DNA of 48,852 nt, taken from contig CADANR010000001.1 in the NCBI GenBank assembly GCA_902789265.1, forward strand, positions 1 through 48,852, written 5' to 3'. This document shows, one piece after another, positions 41,575 through 48,852 of this stretch. The notes below the pieces were generated by a model that was not told the origin of the DNA, did not search any database, and saw nothing but the letters and a program-made list of their open reading frames with translations. The position numbers were made by a program, and so were the translations under genes. Each line of letters begins with the position of its first letter. The stretch's first letter is position 1. The stretch comes from an uncultured Lachnospiraceae bacterium. GTDB lineage: Bacteria; Bacillota; Clostridia; Lachnospirales; Lachnospiraceae.

Positions 41575-42969
41575 TCACGCCAGCTTGAATACCTTGAGTA
41601 ACAACAGCCACGCAAGTCCGTAATACGTCACTACGGCAACAAGGTCGTTTACGGTGGAAATCAGCGGTCCGGAAGCAACTGCCGGGTCCACCTTGATACG
41701 GTGGAAAAATAAAGGAATCAACGTTCCCACGAGACTGGAAATTACCATCGCCGCAAGAAGCGCCAGTCCCACGCATCCGGAAATCAGAAAGGCCATCTGT
41801 ACCGTCTGTCCTTTTAGGAGCAGGTTATAAAGTCCCAGCACCACGAAGGCAAGAGACCCTAAGAATAATCCGTTACAGAAGCCGACTCTCATCTCCTTGA
41901 ATGCCAGACCGAATTTCTGTCCGGCGGTCAGTTCCTCGTCCATCAAAACACGAATCGTTACAGCCAGGGACTGTGTTCCGACATTTCCGGCCATTCCGCA
42001 GATTAAACTCTGGAAACAGATGACAATGGGAAGAACGGCTACCACCGATTCAAAAATACCGATTACGGAGGATACCATGATCCCTAAGAAAAGCAGTGCG
42101 ATTAACCAGGGAAGACGCTTCTTCATGCTCATGAATGTATTTTCATTCAGATCTTCTTCCGCGGTCAAACCTGCGAGTTTTGCGTAATCATCGCCCAATT
42201 CATCGTCTACAACTTCGACGATATCCTGAGCCGTGATGACACCGATAATGAATCCTTCTTCCGACAAAACAGGAATGGAGTTCTCCGCGTAATCCTTAAT
42301 CTGCTCCAGGCATTCGCTGATTTTATCATGATCCCTGACAGTCGGGAAGGAAGTGGAAATCAGATCTTCCAGCTTTGTTCCGTCACGGGCAATAATCAAA
42401 TCCTTTAAGTCCATTGCGCCGTAGAAACGGTTTCCGTCATCTACGGCATACAGAATGGAAATATTATCATTTTCACCGGCCTGGCGAACGAGTTCCTTCA
42501 TTGCCTGGCGAATGGTTAACGTGTAGTGAATCTGAATGAAATTGGTGGTCATGATACTGCCGATTTCATCATCTTCATAGGAGAGAATCAGCTGTACGTC
42601 ACGGCTGGATTCCTCATCCATCATTTCGACGATCTGCTTTTGCACGTCATCGTCGAGTTCTTCCAGAACATCTACCGCATCATCGGAGTCCATGTTGGAT
42701 AAGACTTCCGCGGCACTTTCCAGATTCAGTTCCGCGAAATAGGTATCCGGTTCTTCCAGATATGCGAAGATTTCGGAAATGTATTCCGCGCCGAGAATTC
42801 CGTAAAGTTTCTGGCGCTCTTCTTTGGTTAATTCTTCGAACGCATCCGCGATATCTTTTTCATGATAATCGCGGAGCTGTTCTCTTAATTCTTCTTTCGC
42901 AAGAGGGCTTCTTAATATGGCCAGCAGTTCTTCCGTTACGTTCGGTTCTTTCAAAACTTCTTTTTCCAT
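41575..42969 (-). CDS. mgtE: MgtE-type magnesium transporter
   Basis: About 464 residues from MEKEVLKEPN (GGAGGAG site); the longer ORF start is rejected. The layout is a cytosolic N domain (about 1-130, DIADAFEELTKEERQKLYGI), two CBS domains (about 140-255, SIMTTNFIQIHYTLTIRQAM and ISECLEQIKDYAENSIPVLS), a plug helix, and five membrane helices with the pore region GNVGTQSLAVTIRVLMDEEL. It forms a Mg2+-gated Mg2+ channel in the membrane. Its position next to guaA seems unrelated to pectin. Confidence 0.95.
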   Translation of the reverse strand: MEKEVLKEPNVTEELLAILRSPLAKEELREQLRDYHEKDIADAFEELTKEERQKLYGILGAEYISEIFAYLEEPDTYFAELNLESAAEVLSNMDSDDAVDVLEELDDDVQKQIVEMMDEESSRDVQLILSYEDDEIGSIMTTNFIQIHYTLTIRQAMKELVRQAGENDNISILYAVDDGNRFYGAMDLKDLIIARDGTKLEDLISTSFPTVRDHDKISECLEQIKDYAENSIPVLSEEGFIIGVITAQDIVEVVDDELGDDYAKLAGLTAEEDLNENTFMSMKKRLPWLIALLFLGIMVSSVIGIFESVVAVLPIVICFQSLICGMAGNVGTQSLAVTIRVLMDEELTAGQKFGLAFKEMRVGFCNGLFLGSLAFVVLGLYNLLLKGQTVQMAFLISGCVGLALLAAMVISSLVGTLIPLFFHRIKVDPAVASGPLISTVNDLVAVVTYYGLAWLLLLKVFKLA

Positions 42970-43149
42970 ATTTCTCCTCCTCTCACGATTATTTTCTTTG
43001 AGTAAACTTTCTCGAGCAAGTGATTTGCAGGTTACTGAGGCGGGCTCTATAGAACACGAGCAAAGCACTTATTATAGTTTTCAATGAAGTATAAATTGCG
43101 AGCTTCTACGAGACCGCCGAAGGAATCCGTGAAATCATGACGCGAGCCA

Positions 43150-44286
43150 TCACTCCAGAATAATTGTAACCTCCGGTCCTTTACCGGTCACGGGCTTCGT
43201 CTCATTACCCGTCTTTAAATAATCCAAAATCGCATTGATGATATCCGGTGTGCTGTAGCTGATCTCGTTCTGGTAGCAGACTGCCATTGCGAAATTATCT
43301 GCGGCACAGTCTTCAATCGTATTAACATAGCCGGTATTGTTACCCATGGTAAGATAGAAATTCGTGATTTTTTCAACCGGAATAATCTTGGAAGGATCCT
43401 CGATATCCACGATTCCGACCTGCATGCTGTCAAGTAAAACATCACCGTTTGAATACTCCGGAACATAAGGAACAACGATACCGTTGACCGGTTTTCCGTC
43501 CACCATGAATTCCGCATAGGAATCATAATCGCCGACATTCGGCATACGGTAAATCGAAGCCAGTGCATCATCACTGAAATACGGTTCCTGGCAGGTCTGA
43601 AAATTGAAGATTCTGTCAATGTTCTCCTTGAAATTAATATCGTTATTTACAAGGATATGGAACACTTCCTTTGTCATCAGATAATCAAAAATCTCAGCAT
43701 CCTTCGGATCCGCGTAATCGAAGGAATCATAGAATGCATCGCTTACATAAATACAGTTGTCTCTTGCGTAGCAGAGATATTCACCGCCCTCTTCTTCCAT
43801 TGTGGTCTTTGCAAAGAAGAACGGTTTGGTAAGCGGATACTTGTATCCGATTGCGTCAAACTTAGCCTGAATACGATCCATGCTGTTAATTAACTCGCCG
43901 ACTTCGCCGTCCGTAAAATTCGTACACTGGTCTGCCGCAAACGCCTTTAAATCATCCTTTGTGGCACCCTTCTTTTTCATACGGAATTCGATGTTGCGGT
44001 CATTTAAATTTTCGAAATAGTAAATACTGGAAGCAATCTGATCCTTTGCCTCTGCATCCTGCAGGAATGCAAACTGAATCGTATTGCCGCCCTTATCGGA
44101 ATGTGCGGAGTATGTATGGTCCGAACCCGTTGCCCAGGTATCGCCTCCCACAATCTCACTGTTGTTTCTGTTTAAATCAATCAGTTTGGGATCACTCTGG
44201 CTTTCGATGCCGCCTTCATTACATCCTGCAAGTACGGCAGCAACAAGTAAAATCGCCATTCCAACCACTAAACCTCTTTTTTTCAT
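43150..44286 (-). CDS. lipoprotein of unknown function
   Basis: A 378-residue lipoprotein with signal MKKRGLVVGMAILLVAAVLA and lipobox LAGC (C22). The remainder is an extracellular alpha/beta domain I cannot assign. A segment YADPKDAEIFDYLMTKEVFH looks like the active-site helix of a zinc peptidase in which the first His of HExxH is replaced by Lys. The end (EDCAADNFAMAVCYQN) resembles no motif I know. A TATAAT (minus, 44396-44391) lies upstream, followed by a leader with two hairpins. It is divergent from the MATE-ATPase gene. Confidence 0.75.
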   Translation of the reverse strand: MKKRGLVVGMAILLVAAVLAGCNEGGIESQSDPKLIDLNRNNSEIVGGDTWATGSDHTYSAHSDKGGNTIQFAFLQDAEAKDQIASSIYYFENLNDRNIEFRMKKKGATKDDLKAFAADQCTNFTDGEVGELINSMDRIQAKFDAIGYKYPLTKPFFFAKTTMEEEGGEYLCYARDNCIYVSDAFYDSFDYADPKDAEIFDYLMTKEVFHILVNNDINFKENIDRIFNFQTCQEPYFSDDALASIYRMPNVGDYDSYAEFMVDGKPVNGIVVPYVPEYSNGDVLLDSMQVGIVDIEDPSKIIPVEKITNFYLTMGNNTGYVNTIEDCAADNFAMAVCYQNEISYSTPDIINAILDYLKTGNETKPVTGKGPEVTIILE

Positions 44287-44319
44287 GCTGTTTCCTCTTT
44301 TCTCTTTTTTCTCCGTTTA

Positions 44320-44378
44320 ATCGGTATCTTTCGCGATACCGGAATCAATGCTTTATACAGGTTACCGGTTTCCGGTCA
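44320..44378 (-). promoter_or_regulatory. structured leader of the lipoprotein gene
   Basis: After the TATAAT at 44396-44391, the minus strand would be transcribed into two hairpins. They are ACCGG-aaa-CCGGT (44376-44364) and CGGTATC-gcgaaa-GATACCG (44341-44322). I recognise no riboswitch class. Short stems like this may only stabilise the mRNA. Confidence 0.4.
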
Positions 44379-44530
44379 CACCTAATGCCTATTATAGCAA
44401 TTTTTCCCTTAAACCGCTATCTTTTTATGCCTTTTTGTGATATGAAATTGATAAGAAAATTAAGTAAAGCAGCAATGCAATGAAAGTAACCTTTTGAACT
44501 GTGAATCACCATACCGGAAAGGTCCCGCTC

Positions 44531-46381
44531 ATGAAGAAAAATACACACTCCGAAATTATACCGCGCCTATATATGAAACTGCTGCCGATTCAGATTATTT
44601 TAGTCATTATCGGCGGGTTAAATGCGATTATCGATAACGCATTCGCAAGCAATTTAATCGGGCCGGGAGCCATGGCAATTACAGGACTTTTCAATCCGGT
44701 TTCCAATTTCCTGAATGCCTTAAATGTTCTGATTTTCAGCGGCGCACAGGTACTTTGCGGCAAGTATCTGGGGAAGCGCATGGCAGAGCGGACGAAGAGT
44801 ATTTTTTCCCTTGATATGATTACCATCGTCATTATATCCCTGATTCTGACGGGAGTCTGCGAAACCATCCCGGGAATTCTTTCCACTGCACTCGGAGCCA
44901 GGGATGCTATGGTTTCGGATCTTTCTTTGTATATACGCGGCTTTGCAATCGGGTTGCCGTTCTTCTGTCTCGGAACGCAGTTTACCGCATTTTTACAGCT
45001 GGAGCATCAGGAAAAGCGAAGTTATATTTCCATCGTTATGATGTTTTTCTTAAATGCATTTTTTAACTGGCTTTTCATTGCAGTTTTTCGTCTCGGCATG
45101 TTCGGACTCGGGCTTTCCACATCCATCGGAAACATCTGCTTCTTTTTCATTCAGGCACTTTACTATTTTTCGGGCAGGTCCGTTTTAAAATTCAACCCGG
45201 CAAGCATCCTTGTCTCTGACTTAAAAGATATCTTAATCAACGGACTTCCGGGCGCAGCCTCGCAGCTTTGTCTTTTTATCCGCGGAATCATCATTAACCG
45301 TATCATCCGAAATTTCGTCGGTGCGGACGGTCTTTCCGCCTTCTCCGCAATCGGTGCATTCGGCTGCATTTACTGGGCCGTTCCGGCCGGTGTTACCTCC
45401 GCAGTCATTGTTCTCGGCAGCGTCTATGTCGGCGAGGAGGATAAAGACGGACTGAAAGAACTCATGAAAACATTTCTTTTGCGCGGTGTCACGATTGTAC
45501 TTACGGTTTCAGTCTGCCTTTCGGCATTATGTATTCCGTTTACAAACTTTTTCTTCCACGATCCCGCTGCACCGGTTTATCACATGACTATGATGGGATT
45601 TTTATTATTCCCGTTATCTTCGCCCGTCAGCGCATTTGTCGTAGGTTTCTCAAACTACTACCACTGCCAGTATCACGAAACAATCGTCCGCATAATATCC
45701 GTACTTGACGGCCTGGTCGGCGTCTGCCTTTTTGCCATCCTTCTCGTTCCGCAAATCGGAATGAACGGCATATGGATTGCGCAGATTCTCGGCGGTTTCC
45801 TTTCCGTCATTGCGTTGTTTACGTTTGTGACTTTTTACAATAAAAAATTCCCGTTCTCCATGGACACCATGATGTGCTTTCCGAAGGGGTTCGGTGTACC
45901 GGATGAAAACAGAATCGATCTCTCAGTCCACAGTATAGACGATGTTATCAATATTTCCCGCAGTGTCTGGGCTTTCTGCGAAAGTCATCAGATTGAAAAA
46001 CGGAAACAGAACTGTGCGGCACTCTGCGTGGAGGAGCTTGCGGGAAACATCGTTAAACACGGGTTTACGGAATCGGTCAGGGAGAATTCACTCTCTCCTG
46101 ACCGTGTGCCGCCCGCACGCTTCGAAGAAGCAGCTACCGAATGCGGGCGTGCACATCACAGAAAAAATCACCACCTCGACATCCGTGTGTCCTTTGTAGG
46201 CGGTGATATTATCATCAGTTTAAAGGATGACTGTGTGGCATTCAACCCGACCGAAGCCGCAGGTCTTTTTGACCCGGAAGATGTAACGCATAATATCGGT
46301 TTAAGAATCGCCACGAAGATTTCCAAGAGCATGACGTATCAGAATACGTTCGGGCTGAATATTCTTAGGATTGTGATTTAG
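44531..46381 (+). CDS. MATE-like transporter fused to an RsbW/HATPase domain
   Basis: 616 residues from MKKNTHSEIIPRL (GGAAAGG site; a GTG ten codons upstream is rejected). Residues 1 to about 455 are a complete MATE fold with twelve hydrophobic helices (LYMKLLPIQIILVIIGGLNA; INGLPGAASQLCLFIRG). Residues about 466-616 are a GHKL-type ATPase of the anti-sigma (RsbW/SpoIIAB) group: N box VEELAGNIVKHGF, G1-like DDCVAFNP, and NIGLRIATKISKS. The ATP lid carries an insert of about 30 residues. The kinase-like domain could phosphorylate a STAS partner or gate transport by ATP binding; no partner is encoded nearby. Separate-gene annotations would miss the link. Confidence 0.88.
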   Translation: MKKNTHSEIIPRLYMKLLPIQIILVIIGGLNAIIDNAFASNLIGPGAMAITGLFNPVSNFLNALNVLIFSGAQVLCGKYLGKRMAERTKSIFSLDMITIVIISLILTGVCETIPGILSTALGARDAMVSDLSLYIRGFAIGLPFFCLGTQFTAFLQLEHQEKRSYISIVMMFFLNAFFNWLFIAVFRLGMFGLGLSTSIGNICFFFIQALYYFSGRSVLKFNPASILVSDLKDILINGLPGAASQLCLFIRGIIINRIIRNFVGADGLSAFSAIGAFGCIYWAVPAGVTSAVIVLGSVYVGEEDKDGLKELMKTFLLRGVTIVLTVSVCLSALCIPFTNFFFHDPAAPVYHMTMMGFLLFPLSSPVSAFVVGFSNYYHCQYHETIVRIISVLDGLVGVCLFAILLVPQIGMNGIWIAQILGGFLSVIALFTFVTFYNKKFPFSMDTMMCFPKGFGVPDENRIDLSVHSIDDVINISRSVWAFCESHQIEKRKQNCAALCVEELAGNIVKHGFTESVRENSLSPDRVPPARFEEAATECGRAHHRKNHHLDIRVSFVGGDIIISLKDDCVAFNPTEAAGLFDPEDVTHNIGLRIATKISKSMTYQNTFGLNILRIVI

Positions 46382-46399
46382 TTACAATCAATGAAAAGC

Positions 46400-46433
46400 A
46401 AAGCCACAAATCAAATTCGAGATTTGTGGCTTT
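46400..46433. terminator. bidirectional terminator
   Basis: AAAGCCACAAATC (46400-46412) and GATTTGTGGCTTT (46421-46433) form a 13-bp stem between the converging MATE-ATPase and histidine-kinase genes. The stem itself supplies T-rich ends on both strands. Confidence 0.82.
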
Positions 46434-46444
46434 AAATATTTAAC

Positions 46445-47962
46445 TTATAAAATAACATCGAAAGCTATAGATTTTCCGTCTTCACTATACGCAGTGACTT
46501 TGCCCTTGTGAGCTTCCACAACGGACTTCACGATTGCAAGTCCGATTCCGGAGCCGCCCTTCTTTGAATTTCTGGATTCATCCGGACGATAAAACCGTTC
46601 AAAGAGCTGATCCTTGTTTCCCGGCTCGGTGCTGCTTACCGTGTTCCAGACCGTGATGAAATTTTTCTTTCCGTGTTTCTTAAGGGTTACCTTAATTCTG
46701 CATTTACTTTCAGCACTGCTTCCTTCCGCATTTGCATCGGAATCTTCTTTTTTATTTCCGGTATTATCTGTTTCATAACCATCCGGACAAGTGGCATACT
46801 TCGTAGCGTTATCTAACAACAGCCCCATCATTTGACGGATTTTTCCTTCGTCCCCGGTAAAACGGATTCCTTCTTCAATGTCGAGAATCAGTTCCTGTCC
46901 GTTCCGCTCTGCGACCGGAATGTACGCTTCTGCCGTTTCCGAAATCGCGTCACTCAATGCGAATTCCTGCATAACAAGTTCCGTACTTTCATCGAGTCTT
47001 GAAAGCGTTACCATCTGCTCAACAAGCCCGTTCATACGGTTTACCTGATTTTTGATGCTCTTGCTCCATTCATTTTCTTCGGACTCCATCTCCATGACCT
47101 CCACGTTCGCGGAAATAATGGTGAGCGGAGTTTTGAGTTCGTGGCTTGCATCCGTGATAAACTGCTTCTGCTTACGGTCGCTTTCCTCCACGGGTTTGAA
47201 TACTTTTTTGGAAAAATACCATACCAGAATGAATACCGCGAAAAGTCCCACCGCCGACAGAATCAGACTGTATTTCAGAACGTTTTCGAAATTCTTTTTT
47301 TCCTTGGTTGTGTCTAAGAATACAACCAGCCTTCCGCCGTCCTCATCGGGTGTAATTTTGTATCTGTAGTTTCCGACATACCCACGGAAAAACGCAAAAT
47401 GCTGGAACTTATAAAGTGCCGTTTCCGCAAATCCGATTGCTTCGTCTTCGGAAACCGATACGATCCGGCCGGTATATGCGGTATAGCTGATCTCCTCGAG
47501 CGGCTCATATCTGACACTGAAAAATCTGGTTTCATAGGGAGTTTCGTTGGAGAAATTTTTTCTGTATTCTTTCAGGTCTTTTTCGCTCGGAAGTTCAGGC
47601 GGTTTCATTCCGTCTTTTCCGTCTGGTCTGCCGAAACCTTCCATCCATTCATCTTCTTCCCTGTCCGGCTTTTCGAAATTAAAATCGCCTTCCTCAAACG
47701 GCAAATCTCTGTCCATTCCGGATTCGTCGAAAAAGTCAGGGTTAAATACGTCCTCATCATCCCCTTCAAAATCTACGGGTCTTCCCATAAAGAATTCCGG
47801 GAAGGTTCCGTTATTATCCGCAATCAAATCAAGAAGCTTGTCCGAACTTCTTTTCATGGAAATATAATTCGCCACATTGAGCGTCCCGATGATGACAAAA
47901 AGGACTGCAAATGTGGAGAGCATGGTAACCCATATGAACTTTCTTCTAAGCTTCTGAATCAT
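46445..47962 (-). CDS. sensor histidine kinase
   Basis: A 505-residue membrane kinase. TM1 is at about 10-34, an extracellular sensor region at 35-230, and TM2 at about 231-253. No clear HAMP domain is seen, then HisKA follows with phosphoacceptor H274 in DASHELKTPL and HATPase with LLLDNATKYA and KGGSGIGLAIVKSVVEAHKG. The sensor segment 60-130 is extremely acidic (DEDVFNPDFFDESGMDRD and more). A Gly/Ser/Asp/Lys-rich insert of about 30 residues lies between the N box and G1 box. It is followed on the same strand by no gene, but its regulator is 55 bp upstream. Signal unknown; a cation or cationic peptide would suit an acidic sensor. Confidence 0.92.
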   Translation of the reverse strand: MIQKLRRKFIWVTMLSTFAVLFVIIGTLNVANYISMKRSSDKLLDLIADNNGTFPEFFMGRPVDFEGDDEDVFNPDFFDESGMDRDLPFEEGDFNFEKPDREEDEWMEGFGRPDGKDGMKPPELPSEKDLKEYRKNFSNETPYETRFFSVRYEPLEEISYTAYTGRIVSVSEDEAIGFAETALYKFQHFAFFRGYVGNYRYKITPDEDGGRLVVFLDTTKEKKNFENVLKYSLILSAVGLFAVFILVWYFSKKVFKPVEESDRKQKQFITDASHELKTPLTIISANVEVMEMESEENEWSKSIKNQVNRMNGLVEQMVTLSRLDESTELVMQEFALSDAISETAEAYIPVAERNGQELILDIEEGIRFTGDEGKIRQMMGLLLDNATKYATCPDGYETDNTGNKKEDSDANAEGSSAESKCRIKVTLKKHGKKNFITVWNTVSSTEPGNKDQLFERFYRPDESRNSKKGGSGIGLAIVKSVVEAHKGKVTAYSEDGKSIAFDVIL

Positions 47963-48017
47963 GTATACTTCCCGTTTTAATTCTTTAGTTGTTTTACTTT
48001 TCTATTTTTATTTTTCT

Positions 48018-48701
48018 TTACTTTACCGTATCTTTTTTTACAAGTGAATATCCCTGGTTTCTGACTGCCTTGATTTCCACGTCTGCGTCAAGGGACGCTA
48101 ATTTTTTACGGAGATTGGAAATATAAACCCAGACCACATTGATTTCCGTATCAGAATCATATCCCCAGATCTTTTCCATGAAACGCTCCGTGGAAATCAC
48201 CTGTCCGGGATTCGTCATCAGCATTTCCATCATCTGGAAGTCTTTGTTTGCAAGACGGATTTTTACTTCGCCCACACCCATTTCAAACTGTGCACGGTCG
48301 AGACTTACGTTACCGAATGTCAGAACGGAATCCGTAAGAGCACTCTGCCTTCTGGTGATTGCACGGATTCTCGCAAGAAGCTCTTTCATCACAAAAGGCT
48401 TTGCGAGATAATCGTCCGCGCCTGCATCCAGCCCTTCCACTTTATCGTCGATTTGTGATTTGGCGGTAAGAAGAAGTACCGGGACCTGATTTTTCTTTGC
48501 ACGAATGGCACGCAGAACTTCCAGGCCGTTTTTTTTCGGCATCATGATATCGAGAATCACGCCGTCGTATTCCTCGCACTCCAGATAATCCAACGCTTCC
48601 TGCCCGTCGTATACGCAGTCAACCGTGTAGTTATTATGCTTTAAAACCGCTGCCAGAGCCTGATTTAATTCGATTTCGTCTTCCGCAAGAAGTAACTTCA
48701 T
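48018..48701 (-). CDS. OmpR-family response regulator
   Basis: A 227-residue regulator: receiver domain (1-120) with acidic pair E7/D8, phosphoacceptor D51 in VILDIMMPKKNG, LLLTAKS and LAKPF. A winged-helix DNA-binding domain follows (about 130-225, FQMMEMLMTNPGQVISTERF and NVVWVYISNLRKKL). It is first in the pair with the kinase gene, starting after GGGGGAGA. It is expected to control genes elsewhere; its targets cannot be read here. The 151 bases between its start and the window end hold only its upstream region, with no clear promoter that I would insist on. Confidence 0.94.
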   Translation of the reverse strand: MKLLLAEDEIELNQALAAVLKHNNYTVDCVYDGQEALDYLECEEYDGVILDIMMPKKNGLEVLRAIRAKKNQVPVLLLTAKSQIDDKVEGLDAGADDYLAKPFVMKELLARIRAITRRQSALTDSVLTFGNVSLDRAQFEMGVGEVKIRLANKDFQMMEMLMTNPGQVISTERFMEKIWGYDSDTEINVVWVYISNLRKKLASLDADVEIKAVRNQGYSLVKKDTVK

Positions 48702-48852
48702 AACTGTCTCCCCCGTCCTTATATGATTCCTATTTTCTCATACCGGCGGCCTTTTTTCAATCGCCTTCAGTTCGCTGACCGTGGCTTACGGTATACAGAT
48801 ATGCCAAGGTTTCTATCTGAACTAAGATTAAGTCTATATGATGTAACTTAAA

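Noticed and set aside
42970..43149. Mg2+-sensing M-box riboswitch upstream of mgtE
   Set aside because: I looked for the conserved M-box segments on the minus strand and did not find them; only weak stems are present.
1..48852. tRNA or rRNA genes
   Set aside because: No cloverleaf-like or rRNA-like sequence was recognised by eye; a tRNAscan run would be needed to exclude one fully.

Overview
The window looks like chromosomal DNA of a low-to-moderate GC, monoderm Clostridia, most likely a pectin-using Lachnospiraceae member (Lachnospira/Butyrivibrio/Roseburia type). The basis is inference: strong AGGAGG-type ribosome binding sites, consensus sigma-A promoters, lipoproteins with Gram-positive lipoboxes, an LplB/YtcP-type oligosaccharide importer without its own ATPase, and the typical gut-anaerobe pectin gene set. 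Both ends run into neighbouring DNA; the gene at base 1 is cut.

Layout. (1) 1-6768, minus strand: a truncated alpha/beta hydrolase, a condensation-domain-like acyltransferase, and a four-gene ABC efflux operon (small HTH protein, ATPase, membrane-fusion adaptor, FtsX/MacB-type permease). This operon starts at a perfect TTGACA-17-TATAAT promoter, followed by a cyclic-di-GMP-I (GEMM-I) riboswitch and an intrinsic terminator. (2) About 6801-40473: a block of about 33.6 kb flanked by direct repeats of about 100 bp. Each repeat holds the 3' end of guaA plus its terminator. The right copy belongs to the intact guaA; the left copy is an orphan fragment. The block carries a GGDEF gene and nearly all pectin functions. 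(3) 40448-48852: guaA (ATP-pyrophosphatase part only), mgtE, a lipoprotein, a MATE transporter fused to an RsbW-like ATPase, and a two-component system.

How the pectin block works. A minus-strand run of 11 genes (21595 down to 8510) encodes uxaB, uxaA, GH105, GH28, a TIM-barrel protein, pectinesterase, kduI, kduD, an Eda aldolase fused to a VOC domain, kdgK and a GltD-like flavoprotein. A divergent lacI-uxaC pair completes the galacturonate branch. Further right are an importer (SBP, two permeases), a CE12 acetylesterase, a YesL-like DUF624 protein, GH43, a YetA/PL26-like protein, two MATE exporters, a serine hydrolase, kdgF and an AraC regulator. Both saturated galacturonate (UxaC-UxaB-UxaA) and unsaturated uronate (KdgF-KduI-KduD) converge on 2-keto-3-deoxygluconate, then KdgK and Eda give pyruvate and glyceraldehyde-3-phosphate. 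None of the polysaccharide-active enzymes shows a signal peptide, so they should act in the cytoplasm on imported oligosaccharides.

Regulation visible in the DNA. Three almost identical CG-centred palindromes (cre/LacI-type) lie at promoters of uxaB, the SBP gene and the GGDEF gene. The lacI gene has a promoter followed by a long leader carrying four 45-bp tandem repeats. Several intergenic leaders contain short tandem repeats with periods of 11 to 25 bp. Annotation is by reading protein and DNA motifs; no database search was run.
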